Shown: in pieces, positions 5,447 through 11,478 of the stretch | Layout: every line of letters begins with the position of its first letter | How positions within the stretch are numbered: the stretch's first letter is position 1 | Made by a program: the position numbers and the translations under genes | Notes under the pieces: model-generated | Database searches by the model: none | What the model was told of the DNA's origin: nothing | What the model saw: the letters and a program-made list of their open reading frames with translations, nothing else | From: Neisseriaceae bacterium | Lineage (GTDB): Bacteria; Pseudomonadota; Gammaproteobacteria; Burkholderiales; Neisseriaceae | DNA length: 13,957 bases | Direction: 5' to 3' | Assembly: GCA_017446355.1 (NCBI GenBank) | Contig: JAFSQZ010000033.1 | Coordinates: forward strand, 1 to 13,957

Positions 5447-6946
5447 ATGTACGACGACAAGATTTCTTGTTTTGCACAAAGTAGTTTTTTAGATACGGTA
5501 CATTGCGGTGTTAACGCGATAAGTTCACCGATTTGGTCTTGGTTAGTATGGATATTGATTGGTGTGGGTTTGTTTTTTACATTCACCACAGGTTTTGTGC
5601 AACTTCGTCTGTTTGGTCGTAGCATTAAAGAAATTTCAGCATCGCGTCAATACCCAAGCGATCCGCGTGGCATCACTTCTTTTCAAGCGTTTGTAACAGG
5701 TTTAGCCAGTCGTGTGGGTACTGGAAACATTGCAGGTGTTGCCATTGCGATTACCGCTGGTGGTGCTGGAGCCGTATTTTGGATGTGGCTAATGGCGTTA
5801 ATTGGTATGAGTTCTGCCTTTGCAGAGTCTACTTTGGCGCAATTGTTTAAAGTGCGTGATAAAGATACTGGTTTATTTCGTGGTGGTCCTGCTTACTATA
5901 TTGAAAATGGTTTGGGACAACGTTGGATGGCGGTTTTATTTTCGTTGAGCTTGGTATTCTGTTTTGCGTTTGTATACAACGCTATTCAAGCCAATACCAT
6001 TGTTCAGGCAGTCCAATCTGCAGCGAATATGACGGTTTTAGACGGTTTTGATCAAAACACTTGGGGGATATACAAACACGGTTTGGCGATTGTTTTGGTT
6101 GTGATGACAGCACCAATTATTTTTGGGGGTATTCGTCGTGTAGCGCGTGTTGCTGAAGCGGTTGTGCCACTAATGGCAGTGATTTATTTAGGCATTGCTT
6201 TGTATGTGATGGCTATCAATATTGGTGAAGTACCAGAAATGTTTGCATTGATTATTAAAGATGCATTCACTGTTCAGGCAGCTGGTGGCGGTTTATTAGG
6301 CGGATTGATTTCACAATCTATGATGCTTGGTATTAAACGCGGTTTATATTCTAACGAAGCAGGTCAAGGTTCTGCACCTAATGCAGCAGCATCAGCGGAC
6401 GTGAAACACCCTGTTTCGCAAGGTTTAATTCAAATGTTGGGTGTGTTTATGGATACCATAGTTGTTTGTTCGGCAACCGCGTTCATCATTTTGCTTGCCA
6501 AATACCACCCAAGCCCTGATTTATCAGGTATTCAAGTTACTCAAGCAGCTTTGGCTTATCACGTTGGCTCATGGGCGCAAACTTTTTTAGCAATTACCTT
6601 ATTTTTATTTAGTTTCTCATCAATCATTGGTAACTACGCTTATGCAGAAACCAATATGCAATATTTACACGGCAGTCAACGTACATTAACCATTTTCCGT
6701 ATCGTGGTATTACTGTTTGTGTATTTTGGTTCGGTAACCCAAGTACAAGTGGTTTGGGATATGGGCGACTTAACAATGGGCATTATGGCGTTGATAAACT
6801 TAATTGCGATTGTATTGTTGCATAAATACGTCTTGCAATTATTGCGCGATTACACAACAAAACTGCGTTTAAAAAGTACAGAACCCGTGTTTAAATTAAG
6901 TGAACACCCTGTCTTAAAACGAAAAATTAAATCAGATATTTGGTAA
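5447..6946 (+). CDS. Sodium:alanine/glycine symporter, AgcS (AlsT) family
   Basis: Inner-membrane transporter that imports alanine or glycine with Na+. The 499 residues and roughly ten or eleven hydrophobic helices fit the family. Family signatures present are RVGTGNIAGVA (89-99), GGPAYYIENGLG (146-157) and SNEAGQGSAPNAAA (302-315). The N-terminus is somewhat hydrophilic up to residue 28, then the first helix begins (SWLVWILIGVGLFFTF). A strong ribosome binding site supports the ATG at 5447. Uptake sequence in the frame at 6273 is read as QAA. The gene has its own probable promoter and ends in a strong terminator, so it is likely a single-gene unit. Which of alanine, glycine or another small amino acid is transported cannot be told from sequence alone. 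Confidence 0.93.
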   Translation: MYDDKISCFAQSSFLDTVHCGVNAISSPIWSWLVWILIGVGLFFTFTTGFVQLRLFGRSIKEISASRQYPSDPRGITSFQAFVTGLASRVGTGNIAGVAIAITAGGAGAVFWMWLMALIGMSSAFAESTLAQLFKVRDKDTGLFRGGPAYYIENGLGQRWMAVLFSLSLVFCFAFVYNAIQANTIVQAVQSAANMTVLDGFDQNTWGIYKHGLAIVLVVMTAPIIFGGIRRVARVAEAVVPLMAVIYLGIALYVMAINIGEVPEMFALIIKDAFTVQAAGGGLLGGLISQSMMLGIKRGLYSNEAGQGSAPNAAASADVKHPVSQGLIQMLGVFMDTIVVCSATAFIILLAKYHPSPDLSGIQVTQAALAYHVGSWAQTFLAITLFLFSFSSIIGNYAYAETNMQYLHGSQRTLTIFRIVVLLFVYFGSVTQVQVVWDMGDLTMGIMALINLIAIVLLHKYVLQLLRDYTTKLRLKSTEPVFKLSEHPVLKRKIKSDIW

Positions 6947-6954
6947 ATATAAAG

Positions 6955-6982
6955 AAGGAACTCAAAACGAGTTCCTTTTTTA
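6955..6982 (+). terminator. Intrinsic terminator after the symporter gene
   Basis: AAGGAACTC (6955-6963) and GAGTTCCTT (6969-6977) form a perfect 9-bp stem with loop AAAAC, followed by a run of T. It starts 8 nt after the stop codon. On the minus strand the same stem is followed by TTCTTTAT, so it may also serve the convergent metallo-beta-lactamase-fold gene. Confidence 0.93.
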
Positions 6983-7081
6983 TTTTCGTAAAAGTTTTAC
7001 GCCCAATAAAGCAAAAAATCCATCAAATATCATCAAACAAAAAGAAAGTTTACGCTTTATCTAGCATAACAGCTTCAAACT

Positions 7082-8218
7082 TTATTGAATATTTTCCCAC
7101 CATGCAACAGATTGATACGTTTCATCTAGTAGCACAATTTCGCCAATTTTAGGCGTAACCAAATGCACAGCAGTTGGATTTTTTTGCCACACAGCCCACA
7201 AATCTTTTTTAGGTGCGTCCCAATCATGATAAGCAATTTTGTATTTAGAATTATGCACAGGAAACAAGTGAACCGCTTTCAAATCCAAAGCTGCCTGAAA
7301 GGTTTGTTCAGGAAAAGAATGGATTTCTCGCCAACCTTGGTCATACTGTCCATTTTCCAAAAAAGCCCAGTCAATTTTGTCATATTGCTGCCCAATTTCT
7401 GCAAAATGTTTACCATACCCACTGTCGCCACCAATATAAAATTTTTTATCCCCATAATGCAGCACATAAGAAACCCACAAGGTTTTATTTTTATTAAATA
7501 TTCCCCTGCCTGAAAAATGACGAGCAGTATGTGTATCAATACTGAACACATCATCAATTTTTACTTTTTCTCCCCAATCAACTTGCGTAATAATGTTTTC
7601 AGGAAAACCAAAGTGTTTCAAATATTTACCCACACCAATTGGTGTAATCGCCCGATGAACCATTTTATTTTTCACTATTTGGGTAAGCGTTTGTTTACTT
7701 AAATGATCATAATGGTCATGCGTAATCAGCAATAAATCAATGGTTTGCGGAACATCGTCTGCTATCGTCATAGCATCAGTACCAGCAAACGGCGTATTGA
7801 TAAACGGTATGGGGGAGGCCGCGTCCTTGCCGATTAAAGGATCAATCAAAATATTTTTATCACCCAAATGTAAAAGATAAGACGAATGACCATACCACAA
7901 CACAAAATCCCGATCAGGAGCCGTTTTCAGGCTGCCTGAAACAACAGGAATATGGTTTGGTTTATTGGGATTAAGAAACAACTCATACATAATCCGCGCA
8001 CTGGAACGTTTTTCTTTATCGCCTTTTTCCACAGAAAAAAGTTCAGTAGTGGTTTCAATATTTTTTACTCGTCCTGTTGTGTGGTCAAAATGAGCAGAAC
8101 GCGCTATCTTACTTTGTGTATCACTCAATTCTTGAATCAACCAAGCTTCAGCTTCTGCCAGTAGATACACAAATAATAAAAGGATAATAATTAAAAAATA
8201 CAATAACTTGTGTTTCAT
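7082..8218 (-). CDS. Membrane-anchored metallo-beta-lactamase-fold hydrolase (RomA/NAPE-PLD-like)
   Basis: 378 residues. A hydrophobic N-terminus (about 5-21) without an obvious cleavage site looks like a signal anchor, placing the domain in the periplasm. The catalytic domain starts near 104 (FVLWYGHSSYLLHLGDKNILIDP). Metal ligands visible are THDHYDH (166-172), H234 (TARHFSGRG), D265 (GGDSGYG) and H322 (FPVHNSKY); H300 in REIHSFPEQ is also typical of the RomA/NAPE-PLD branch. All are intact, so it is probably active, but the substrate is unknown; phospholipid-like substrates are only a family-level guess. Uptake sequences inside are read as FQAA (7288-7299) and SGS (7926-7940). It is the last gene of the minus-strand run, 66 bp after the hydrolase-like gene. 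Confidence 0.85.
   Translation of the reverse strand: MKHKLLYFLIIILLLFVYLLAEAEAWLIQELSDTQSKIARSAHFDHTTGRVKNIETTTELFSVEKGDKEKRSSARIMYELFLNPNKPNHIPVVSGSLKTAPDRDFVLWYGHSSYLLHLGDKNILIDPLIGKDAASPIPFINTPFAGTDAMTIADDVPQTIDLLLITHDHYDHLSKQTLTQIVKNKMVHRAITPIGVGKYLKHFGFPENIITQVDWGEKVKIDDVFSIDTHTARHFSGRGIFNKNKTLWVSYVLHYGDKKFYIGGDSGYGKHFAEIGQQYDKIDWAFLENGQYDQGWREIHSFPEQTFQAALDLKAVHLFPVHNSKYKIAYHDWDAPKKDLWAVWQKNPTAVHLVTPKIGEIVLLDETYQSVAWWENIQ
7926..7940. repeat. DNA uptake sequence, full palindrome inside a gene
   Basis: TTCAGGCTGCCTGAA, the only full palindrome within a coding region here. It is read as SGS in the metallo-beta-lactamase-fold protein (residues about 94-96). Confidence 0.95.
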
Positions 8219-8233
8219 AATGGGTCAGAGTAA

Positions 8234-8261
8234 TCCATACCAAAAAAGTGTTTATGTACAA
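8234..8261 (-). promoter_or_regulatory. Weak candidate promoter before the metallo-beta-lactamase-fold gene
   Basis: On the minus strand, TTGTAC (8261-8256), a 16-bp spacer and TATGGA (8239-8234) precede the ATG at 8218. The leader would be only about 9 nt. Part of it lies in a short tandem repeat. Confidence 0.25.
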
Positions 8262-8275
8262 AAAGTGTTTATGTA
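8243..8275. repeat. Two-copy tandem repeat, 17-bp period
   Basis: AAAAAGTGTTTATGTA occurs at 8243-8258 and 8260-8275, separated by one base. It fills half of the gap between two minus-strand genes and may be a recent small duplication. Confidence 0.9.
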
Positions 8276-8284
8276 TACCACAGA

Positions 8285-8797
8285 TTATGGGTTAAACAGC
8301 ATTTCTTGCATTAACTGCATTCCCCAAGACCAATTTCGTGTGGGTTGTTGAATAAATAGTTTTGCTTGCCATTGTTTTGTTTGTTGTTCTGCCCACAATA
8401 ATGTTTGTTTATCGTTTTCAGGCAGTATAATTACAGCAGTGGGGTGTTGAAAACGTGTCATTTGAAAAGTGTGGTGCTGACAACTGTTATGTTGATGGTT
8501 GGGCGAGACTAAAATCATTCCTGCAATGCGTTTGTGTGTCAAAATGGATGTTTGGTAATACCAGCATACTGCTGCATTCGCGCCTATGTCGTGTGCCACG
8601 AGCATTATTTTTTCATCTTCATCAATGGTTTGGTAGGCTGCCTGAATGTGTGTTTGCCAATCTGTTATGTCTTGTTGCGCGTCAACGGTTTGCGCAACAA
8701 CTGCGGGATAACCGTGAATCCAATTTTCTAGCCATTGTGCTTGTTTTTTTTGTTCACTGATAATAAATAACCGAATGTTTTCACAAGAAAAACTCAT
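8285..8797 (-). CDS. RBBP9/YdeN-like alpha/beta hydrolase lacking the catalytic serine
   Basis: 170 residues with the outline of the RBBP9/YdeN serine hydrolase family: an N-terminal strand and an AQWLENW segment (like the family's HWQ..W), a nucleophile-elbow segment at 65-73, a strand plus SP near 97-98, and a strand with END (127-129) before an A..A..W..KL helix. The elbow reads VAHDIGA (67-73) where the family has VAHSLG, so the serine nucleophile is aspartate (D70). The C-terminal GH histidine motif is also missing (PTRNWSW). It is probably a pseudoenzyme or uses different chemistry. I chose the ATG at 8797 over an upstream GTG at 8824 because AAGGA stands 8 nt before it. That binding site overlaps the nadK stop codon, so translation is probably coupled. 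Confidence 0.65.
   Translation of the reverse strand: MSFSCENIRLFIISEQKKQAQWLENWIHGYPAVVAQTVDAQQDITDWQTHIQAAYQTIDEDEKIMLVAHDIGANAAVCWYYQTSILTHKRIAGMILVSPNHQHNSCQHHTFQMTRFQHPTAVIILPENDKQTLLWAEQQTKQWQAKLFIQQPTRNWSWGMQLMQEMLFNP
8635..8646 (+). repeat. DNA uptake sequence, exact 12-mer
   Basis: AGGCTGCCTGAA without palindromic extension, inside the hydrolase-like gene (read as IQAA on the minus strand). It supports the Simonsiella-type dialect. Confidence 0.9.
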
Positions 8798-8804
8798 ACT
8801 TTTG

Positions 8805-8810
8805 TCCTTA
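8805..8810 (-). promoter_or_regulatory. Ribosome binding site overlapping the nadK stop codon
   Basis: Read on the minus strand, TAAGGA contains the nadK stop (TAA, 8810-8808) and the Shine-Dalgarno AAGGA, 8 nt before the ATG at 8797. This decides the start of the hydrolase-like gene and implies translational coupling. Confidence 0.75.
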
Positions 8811-9686
8811 AACCAATTGTTCACCCCAATGTAATTTTTGGCGCAAGGTTTTATAGTATTGATAACTGGCTGGGTGGTAGATATGAACCATATTGTGGTA
8901 TCTATTGATGCTGATAACGTCCATGGTTTGAATATCTACAAATGATTGTCCGTCATAATGGACTCGGGCATCACCTGCTTTGGTAATCAGAATTTTAATT
9001 TCATTATCATCACCTATCACAATAGGGCGATTGGTCATTGATTGGGGACAAATGGGAACTAGGGCAAAAGCGTGTAAGACATTTTGTAAAATGGGTCCGC
9101 CTGCTGCCAGTGAATAAGCGGTGGAACCTGTTGGTGTGGAAACGATTAAGCCATCAGAGCGTTGTGAGTAAACAAATTCATCGTTGATAAATACTTCAAA
9201 TTCAATCAGTTGACCTGCACCACCACGAGAAAGTACAACATCATTTAATGCTAAACCTTGATAAATGACTTCGCTATCGCGTGATACTTTGGTTTCTAAT
9301 ACAACACATTCATCTTTTCGGTATTTTCCTTCTAATATGTTGACCAATTCAGTAAACATATTTTCTTGAGTGATTTGGGTTAAAAAACCCAAGTGTCCTT
9401 GATTGATGCCCACCAGTGGTACATTAAAAGGTGCGGCTTGATGCGCAGCGGAAAGAAAAGCACCATCACCACCAAGTACCAAAATTAAATCACAGTTGCT
9501 TCCTAAATCTGCAACAATATGACAATGTTTGTCCACACAAAATTCATTTAATTCTTCGGCTAAATGGTTGCGATCTAAATACACTTCTAAATGTTGTGTG
9601 CGCAAAAACTGAATCACATCTTTCATACTTTGTGTGGCGGTATTGGGACGTGTGAGAATGCCGATGCGTTGAAACAAACTGTTCAT
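8808..9686 (-). CDS. nadK: NAD kinase (ATP-dependent, NADP-forming)
   Basis: Phosphorylates NAD to NADP in the cytoplasm, the only known route to NADP. The 292 residues are the usual length. The GGDG motif (72-75) follows strand LILVL and contains the catalytic aspartate. GINQGHLGFL (93-102), ND (148-149) and SDGLIVSTPTGSTAYSLAAGG (177-197) are all conserved family blocks. GGAG (plus positions 9693-9696) stands 6 nt before the ATG and supports the start. It is the second gene of the minus-strand run, 33 bp after an unrecognised gene, with an uptake palindrome in that gap. It is coupled to the following hydrolase-like gene. Confidence 0.97.
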   Translation of the reverse strand: MNSLFQRIGILTRPNTATQSMKDVIQFLRTQHLEVYLDRNHLAEELNEFCVDKHCHIVADLGSNCDLILVLGGDGAFLSAAHQAAPFNVPLVGINQGHLGFLTQITQENMFTELVNILEGKYRKDECVVLETKVSRDSEVIYQGLALNDVVLSRGGAGQLIEFEVFINDEFVYSQRSDGLIVSTPTGSTAYSLAAGGPILQNVLHAFALVPICPQSMTNRPIVIGDDNEIKILITKAGDARVHYDGQSFVDIQTMDVISINRYHNMVHIYHPASYQYYKTLRQKLHWGEQLV

Positions 9687-9704
9687 ATCAAACTCCGAAA
9701 AATA

Positions 9705-9719
9705 TTCAGGCAGCCTGAA
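9705..9719. repeat. DNA uptake sequence, full palindrome abutting a stop codon
   Basis: TTCAGGCAGCCTGAA lies exactly next to the stop codon (9720-9722) of the unrecognised gene and 18 bp before nadK. Confidence 0.95.
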
Positions 9720-10595
9720 TTATTGTTGGCGTAGTTTATGTTTAACGCTTTTTAAAGCGGTTTCTAGTTGATAATTCAGCACATCTTCTACTAATTTTGG
9801 TGTTTCTTGATTTAATTGTGCGTGTAGTTCATAGCTTAAAACCGCCATTTCTTTTTGTATGATGCGGCGCACCATTCCTGATAAGGCTTCATTTAAATGC
9901 GTGATTAAATGTTCACGCAATAAGTTCAGTAGTTCTTGCTCTGAAATCACGTCAACTGATTGACTGGCGGGTAATTCAGGTAAGTCGTAAACGTGGACGG
10001 CATAAGTAGGTAAGGGCGGTTGGGTTTCTTGTTCTTCTGTCGTTTGCGCATCGCTGGGTTCTGGTTCATTGACCACGAAATTTTCTTTGGTTTTCATATT
10101 CCACGATTTGCGGCGACTTTCCAGTGAAGATTGTGCCAATATCCAATCTTCCATCACCAATAAAGCTGTGTCATCAATATTTTGTTCGGAAATGTTTTCA
10201 TTGTGTTCGGCAACGCGTTGTTGCAAAAATTGACGATACGCCACATTCAATTCTTCATCGCCAAAATCTTTTTCAGGCAGCGTATGTTGAGTTTCATGAG
10301 TTTCAGAAGCTTCTTGTGTTTGTGTAAAGGTTTTAGTACGAGAGATAGGTTGGTGTAAGTAACTATTTGTTTGTTCACGATAAGTTGAATCAATAGCAGA
10401 TGCAACAGATGTGTGTACGGTATTTTGTACTTGTGTTTCTTGTGCAACTTCTTGAAGTTCTGATGTATTTTGTTCTCGGTGTTGACGAATATTTTGCAAA
10501 TCACGCAACCAATCAGGTTGAGTGTTTTTGGCTTTATCCGCTACGTGTTTAGACAGGGTATCAATGGTATCCGAAAAAGAATTTTGCTCACTCAT
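9720..10595 (-). CDS. Unrecognised low-complexity protein with C-terminal helices
   Basis: I do not recognise this 291-residue protein. Five stretches are visible: a polar N-terminus with PDWLRDLQNIRQHREQ (27-42); a Gln/Thr/Glu-rich low-complexity stretch (45-110); a helical block (113-168, including AYRQFLQQRVAEH and LLVMEDWILAQSSLESRRKSW); an acidic, proline-containing linker (175-213); and a C-terminal amphipathic helical block (217-290). There is no signal peptide or membrane helix, so it is probably cytoplasmic. The layout of disordered linker plus C-terminal helices suggests self-association or partner binding, which is inference. AGGA 7 nt before the ATG supports the start. It is the first gene of the nadK run; its stop codon directly abuts an uptake palindrome. 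An uptake 10-mer at 10272 is read as LPE. Confidence 0.8.
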   Translation of the reverse strand: MSEQNSFSDTIDTLSKHVADKAKNTQPDWLRDLQNIRQHREQNTSELQEVAQETQVQNTVHTSVASAIDSTYREQTNSYLHQPISRTKTFTQTQEASETHETQHTLPEKDFGDEELNVAYRQFLQQRVAEHNENISEQNIDDTALLVMEDWILAQSSLESRRKSWNMKTKENFVVNEPEPSDAQTTEEQETQPPLPTYAVHVYDLPELPASQSVDVISEQELLNLLREHLITHLNEALSGMVRRIIQKEMAVLSYELHAQLNQETPKLVEDVLNYQLETALKSVKHKLRQQ

Positions 10596-10607
10596 TACAA
10601 TATCCTA

Positions 10608-10636
10608 TTGAAGGTTTATTTATAGACTTTTAAAAT
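10608..10636 (+). promoter_or_regulatory. Sigma-70-type promoter of the 82-aa gene
   Basis: TTGAAG (10608-10613), a 17-bp spacer and TAAAAT (10631-10636) predict a start near 10643. It lies in the 68-bp region shared with the divergent minus-strand run; its start site falls in the palindrome at 10639-10657. Confidence 0.5.
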
Positions 10637-10638
10637 GC

Positions 10639-10657
10639 ACCCTTTTGGCAAAAGGGT
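10639..10657. promoter_or_regulatory. Perfect 19-bp palindrome over the predicted start site and ribosome binding site
   Basis: ACCCTTTTG and CAAAAGGGT are perfect 9-bp complements around one central base. The right arm contains AGGG (10653-10656), the likely Shine-Dalgarno 7 nt before the ATG at 10664. As DNA it is placed like a repressor operator; as RNA it would form an 8-bp hairpin hiding the binding site if transcription starts upstream of 10639. Confidence 0.6.
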
Positions 10658-10663
10658 TTCACG

Positions 10664-10912
10664 ATGCAAAACTGGGAACAACGTATTGATTATTTGGAAG
10701 AATCAAACGATGTATTAAATATGCAAAATCGCGTTTTGGCAACAGCTCTAAAAGGTTTATTACGTGCTTTGCCTATGGAGTTTTCACAAGAAGTCATAGC
10801 TTCTATTCAGGCAGCCTTTGAAGATGAAGTGGCACAATTAAGCTACGAAAACAATTATCACGCCGATTTGTTTCAAGATGCTGTGTATGAATTTTTCCGT
10901 GAGAAAAATTGA
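10664..10912 (+). CDS. Small conserved-looking protein, 82 aa, function unknown
   Basis: I do not recognise a named family. The protein is acidic and almost entirely helical. The N-terminal third (about 3-35, WEQRIDYLEESNDVLNMQNRVL) has heptad spacing of leucine and other hydrophobics typical of a coiled coil. Then follows GLLRALPMEFSQEVIASIQAAFEDE (31-55) and a C-terminal DLFQDAVYEFFREK (68-81). There is no signal or membrane segment, so it is probably a cytoplasmic oligomeric protein. The start is supported by AGGG 7 nt upstream. An exact uptake 12-mer (10806-10817) is read as IQAAF. It is followed by an intergenic uptake palindrome and rnhA. Confidence 0.8.
   Translation: MQNWEQRIDYLEESNDVLNMQNRVLATALKGLLRALPMEFSQEVIASIQAAFEDEVAQLSYENNYHADLFQDAVYEFFREKN
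10806..10817 (-). repeat. DNA uptake sequence, exact 12-mer
   Basis: TTCAGGCAGCCT (complement AGGCTGCCTGAA) inside the 82-aa gene, read as IQAAF. Confidence 0.9.
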
Positions 10913-10928
10913 TTTCAACACAACAGCA

Positions 10929-10943
10929 TTCAGGCAGCCTGAA
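10929..10943. repeat. DNA uptake sequence, full palindrome
   Basis: TTCAGGCAGCCTGAA, 16 bp after the 82-aa gene and ahead of the candidate rnhA promoter. Confidence 0.95.
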
Positions 10944-10953
10944 AAGTACAAAG

Positions 10954-10981
10954 TTTACCCCATTTTAAGCATATTTAAAAT
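10954..10981 (+). promoter_or_regulatory. Candidate rnhA promoter
   Basis: TTTACC (10954-10959), a 16-bp spacer and TAAAAT (10976-10981) precede the rnhA ATG (11008) by 26 bp. The match is moderate. Confidence 0.35.
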
Positions 10982-11007
10982 TAAAACCTGCACAATTGAG
11001 TAAAACC

Positions 11008-11460
11008 ATGAGTTTACCTGTTTATCTTTACACAGATGGCGCATGCAAAGGCAATCCTGGTATTGGTGGTTGGGGCTGCCTGTTGCGTTATGGTACGCAC
11101 GAAAAAGAGTTATTCGGTGGTGAAGAATATACCACGAATAATCGTATGGAATTGATGGCGGTGGTACAAGGTTTGCTAGCGTTGAATCGTGCTTGCCAAG
11201 TCGTTATTTGCACAGATTCGCAATACGTTAAAAATGGTATGGAAAAATGGATACACAATTGGAAAAAAAATGGTTGGCAAACCGCTAATAAACAAAAGGT
11301 TAAAAATGAAGATTTATGGCAACAACTTGACCAATTGGCGCAACAACACCAAATTCAATGGCAATGGGTTCGTGGACACACAGGACATACTGAAAATGAG
11401 TTAGCCGATAAATTGGCTAATTTAGGTGTTGCACAACAATCACAAAAATATTCTATCTAA
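11008..11460 (+). CDS. rnhA: Ribonuclease HI
   Basis: Cleaves the RNA strand of RNA-DNA hybrids; removes R-loops and primers. I chose the ATG at 11008 (150 aa) rather than the in-frame TTG at 10996: GAG lies 7 nt before the ATG, nothing suitable precedes the TTG, and this start puts all active-site residues at exactly the E. coli positions. These are D10 (YTDGACKGNPG), E48 (NNRMELMAV), D70 (ICTDSQYV) and D134 (NELADKLAN), with H124 in VRGHTGH. The basic handle segment (WIHNWKKNGW, 81-90) is present. An A8 run lies within this segment (about 11263-11270). The next gene begins 18 bp later, with an uptake palindrome between, so the two are probably co-transcribed. Confidence 0.97.
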   Translation: MSLPVYLYTDGACKGNPGIGGWGCLLRYGTHEKELFGGEEYTTNNRMELMAVVQGLLALNRACQVVICTDSQYVKNGMEKWIHNWKKNGWQTANKQKVKNEDLWQQLDQLAQQHQIQWQWVRGHTGHTENELADKLANLGVAQQSQKYSI

Positions 11461-11462
11461 TA

Positions 11463-11477
11463 TTCAGGCAGCCTGAA
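11463..11477. repeat. DNA uptake sequence, full palindrome abutting a start codon
   Basis: TTCAGGCAGCCTGAA sits between the rnhA stop and the J-domain gene ATG (11479), where a ribosome binding site would be. Confidence 0.95.
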
Positions 11478-11478
11478 A

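Noticed and set aside
6987..7001. 15-nt palindrome CGTAAAAGTTTTACG after the symporter terminator
   Set aside because: Short, AT-rich and without a following T tract on either strand; likely chance, or at most a weak part of the convergent terminator region.
6940..7152. 70-residue plus-strand frame after the symporter
   Set aside because: It runs through the terminator hairpin, is AT-driven and overlaps the end of the convergent metallo-beta-lactamase-fold gene.
8798..8824. GTG start at 8824 for the hydrolase-like gene
   Set aside because: It would overlap nadK by 17 nt without a binding site, whereas ATG 8797 has AAGGA 8 nt upstream.
10996..11007. TTG start for rnhA four codons upstream
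   Set aside because: There is no Shine-Dalgarno, and the ATG at 11008 places all catalytic residues at the E. coli positions.
11263..11270. A8 run in rnhA as a phase-variation tract
   Set aside because: It encodes the normal basic handle of RNase HI, eight bases is short for slippage, and an essential-type housekeeping gene is an unlikely phase-variable target.
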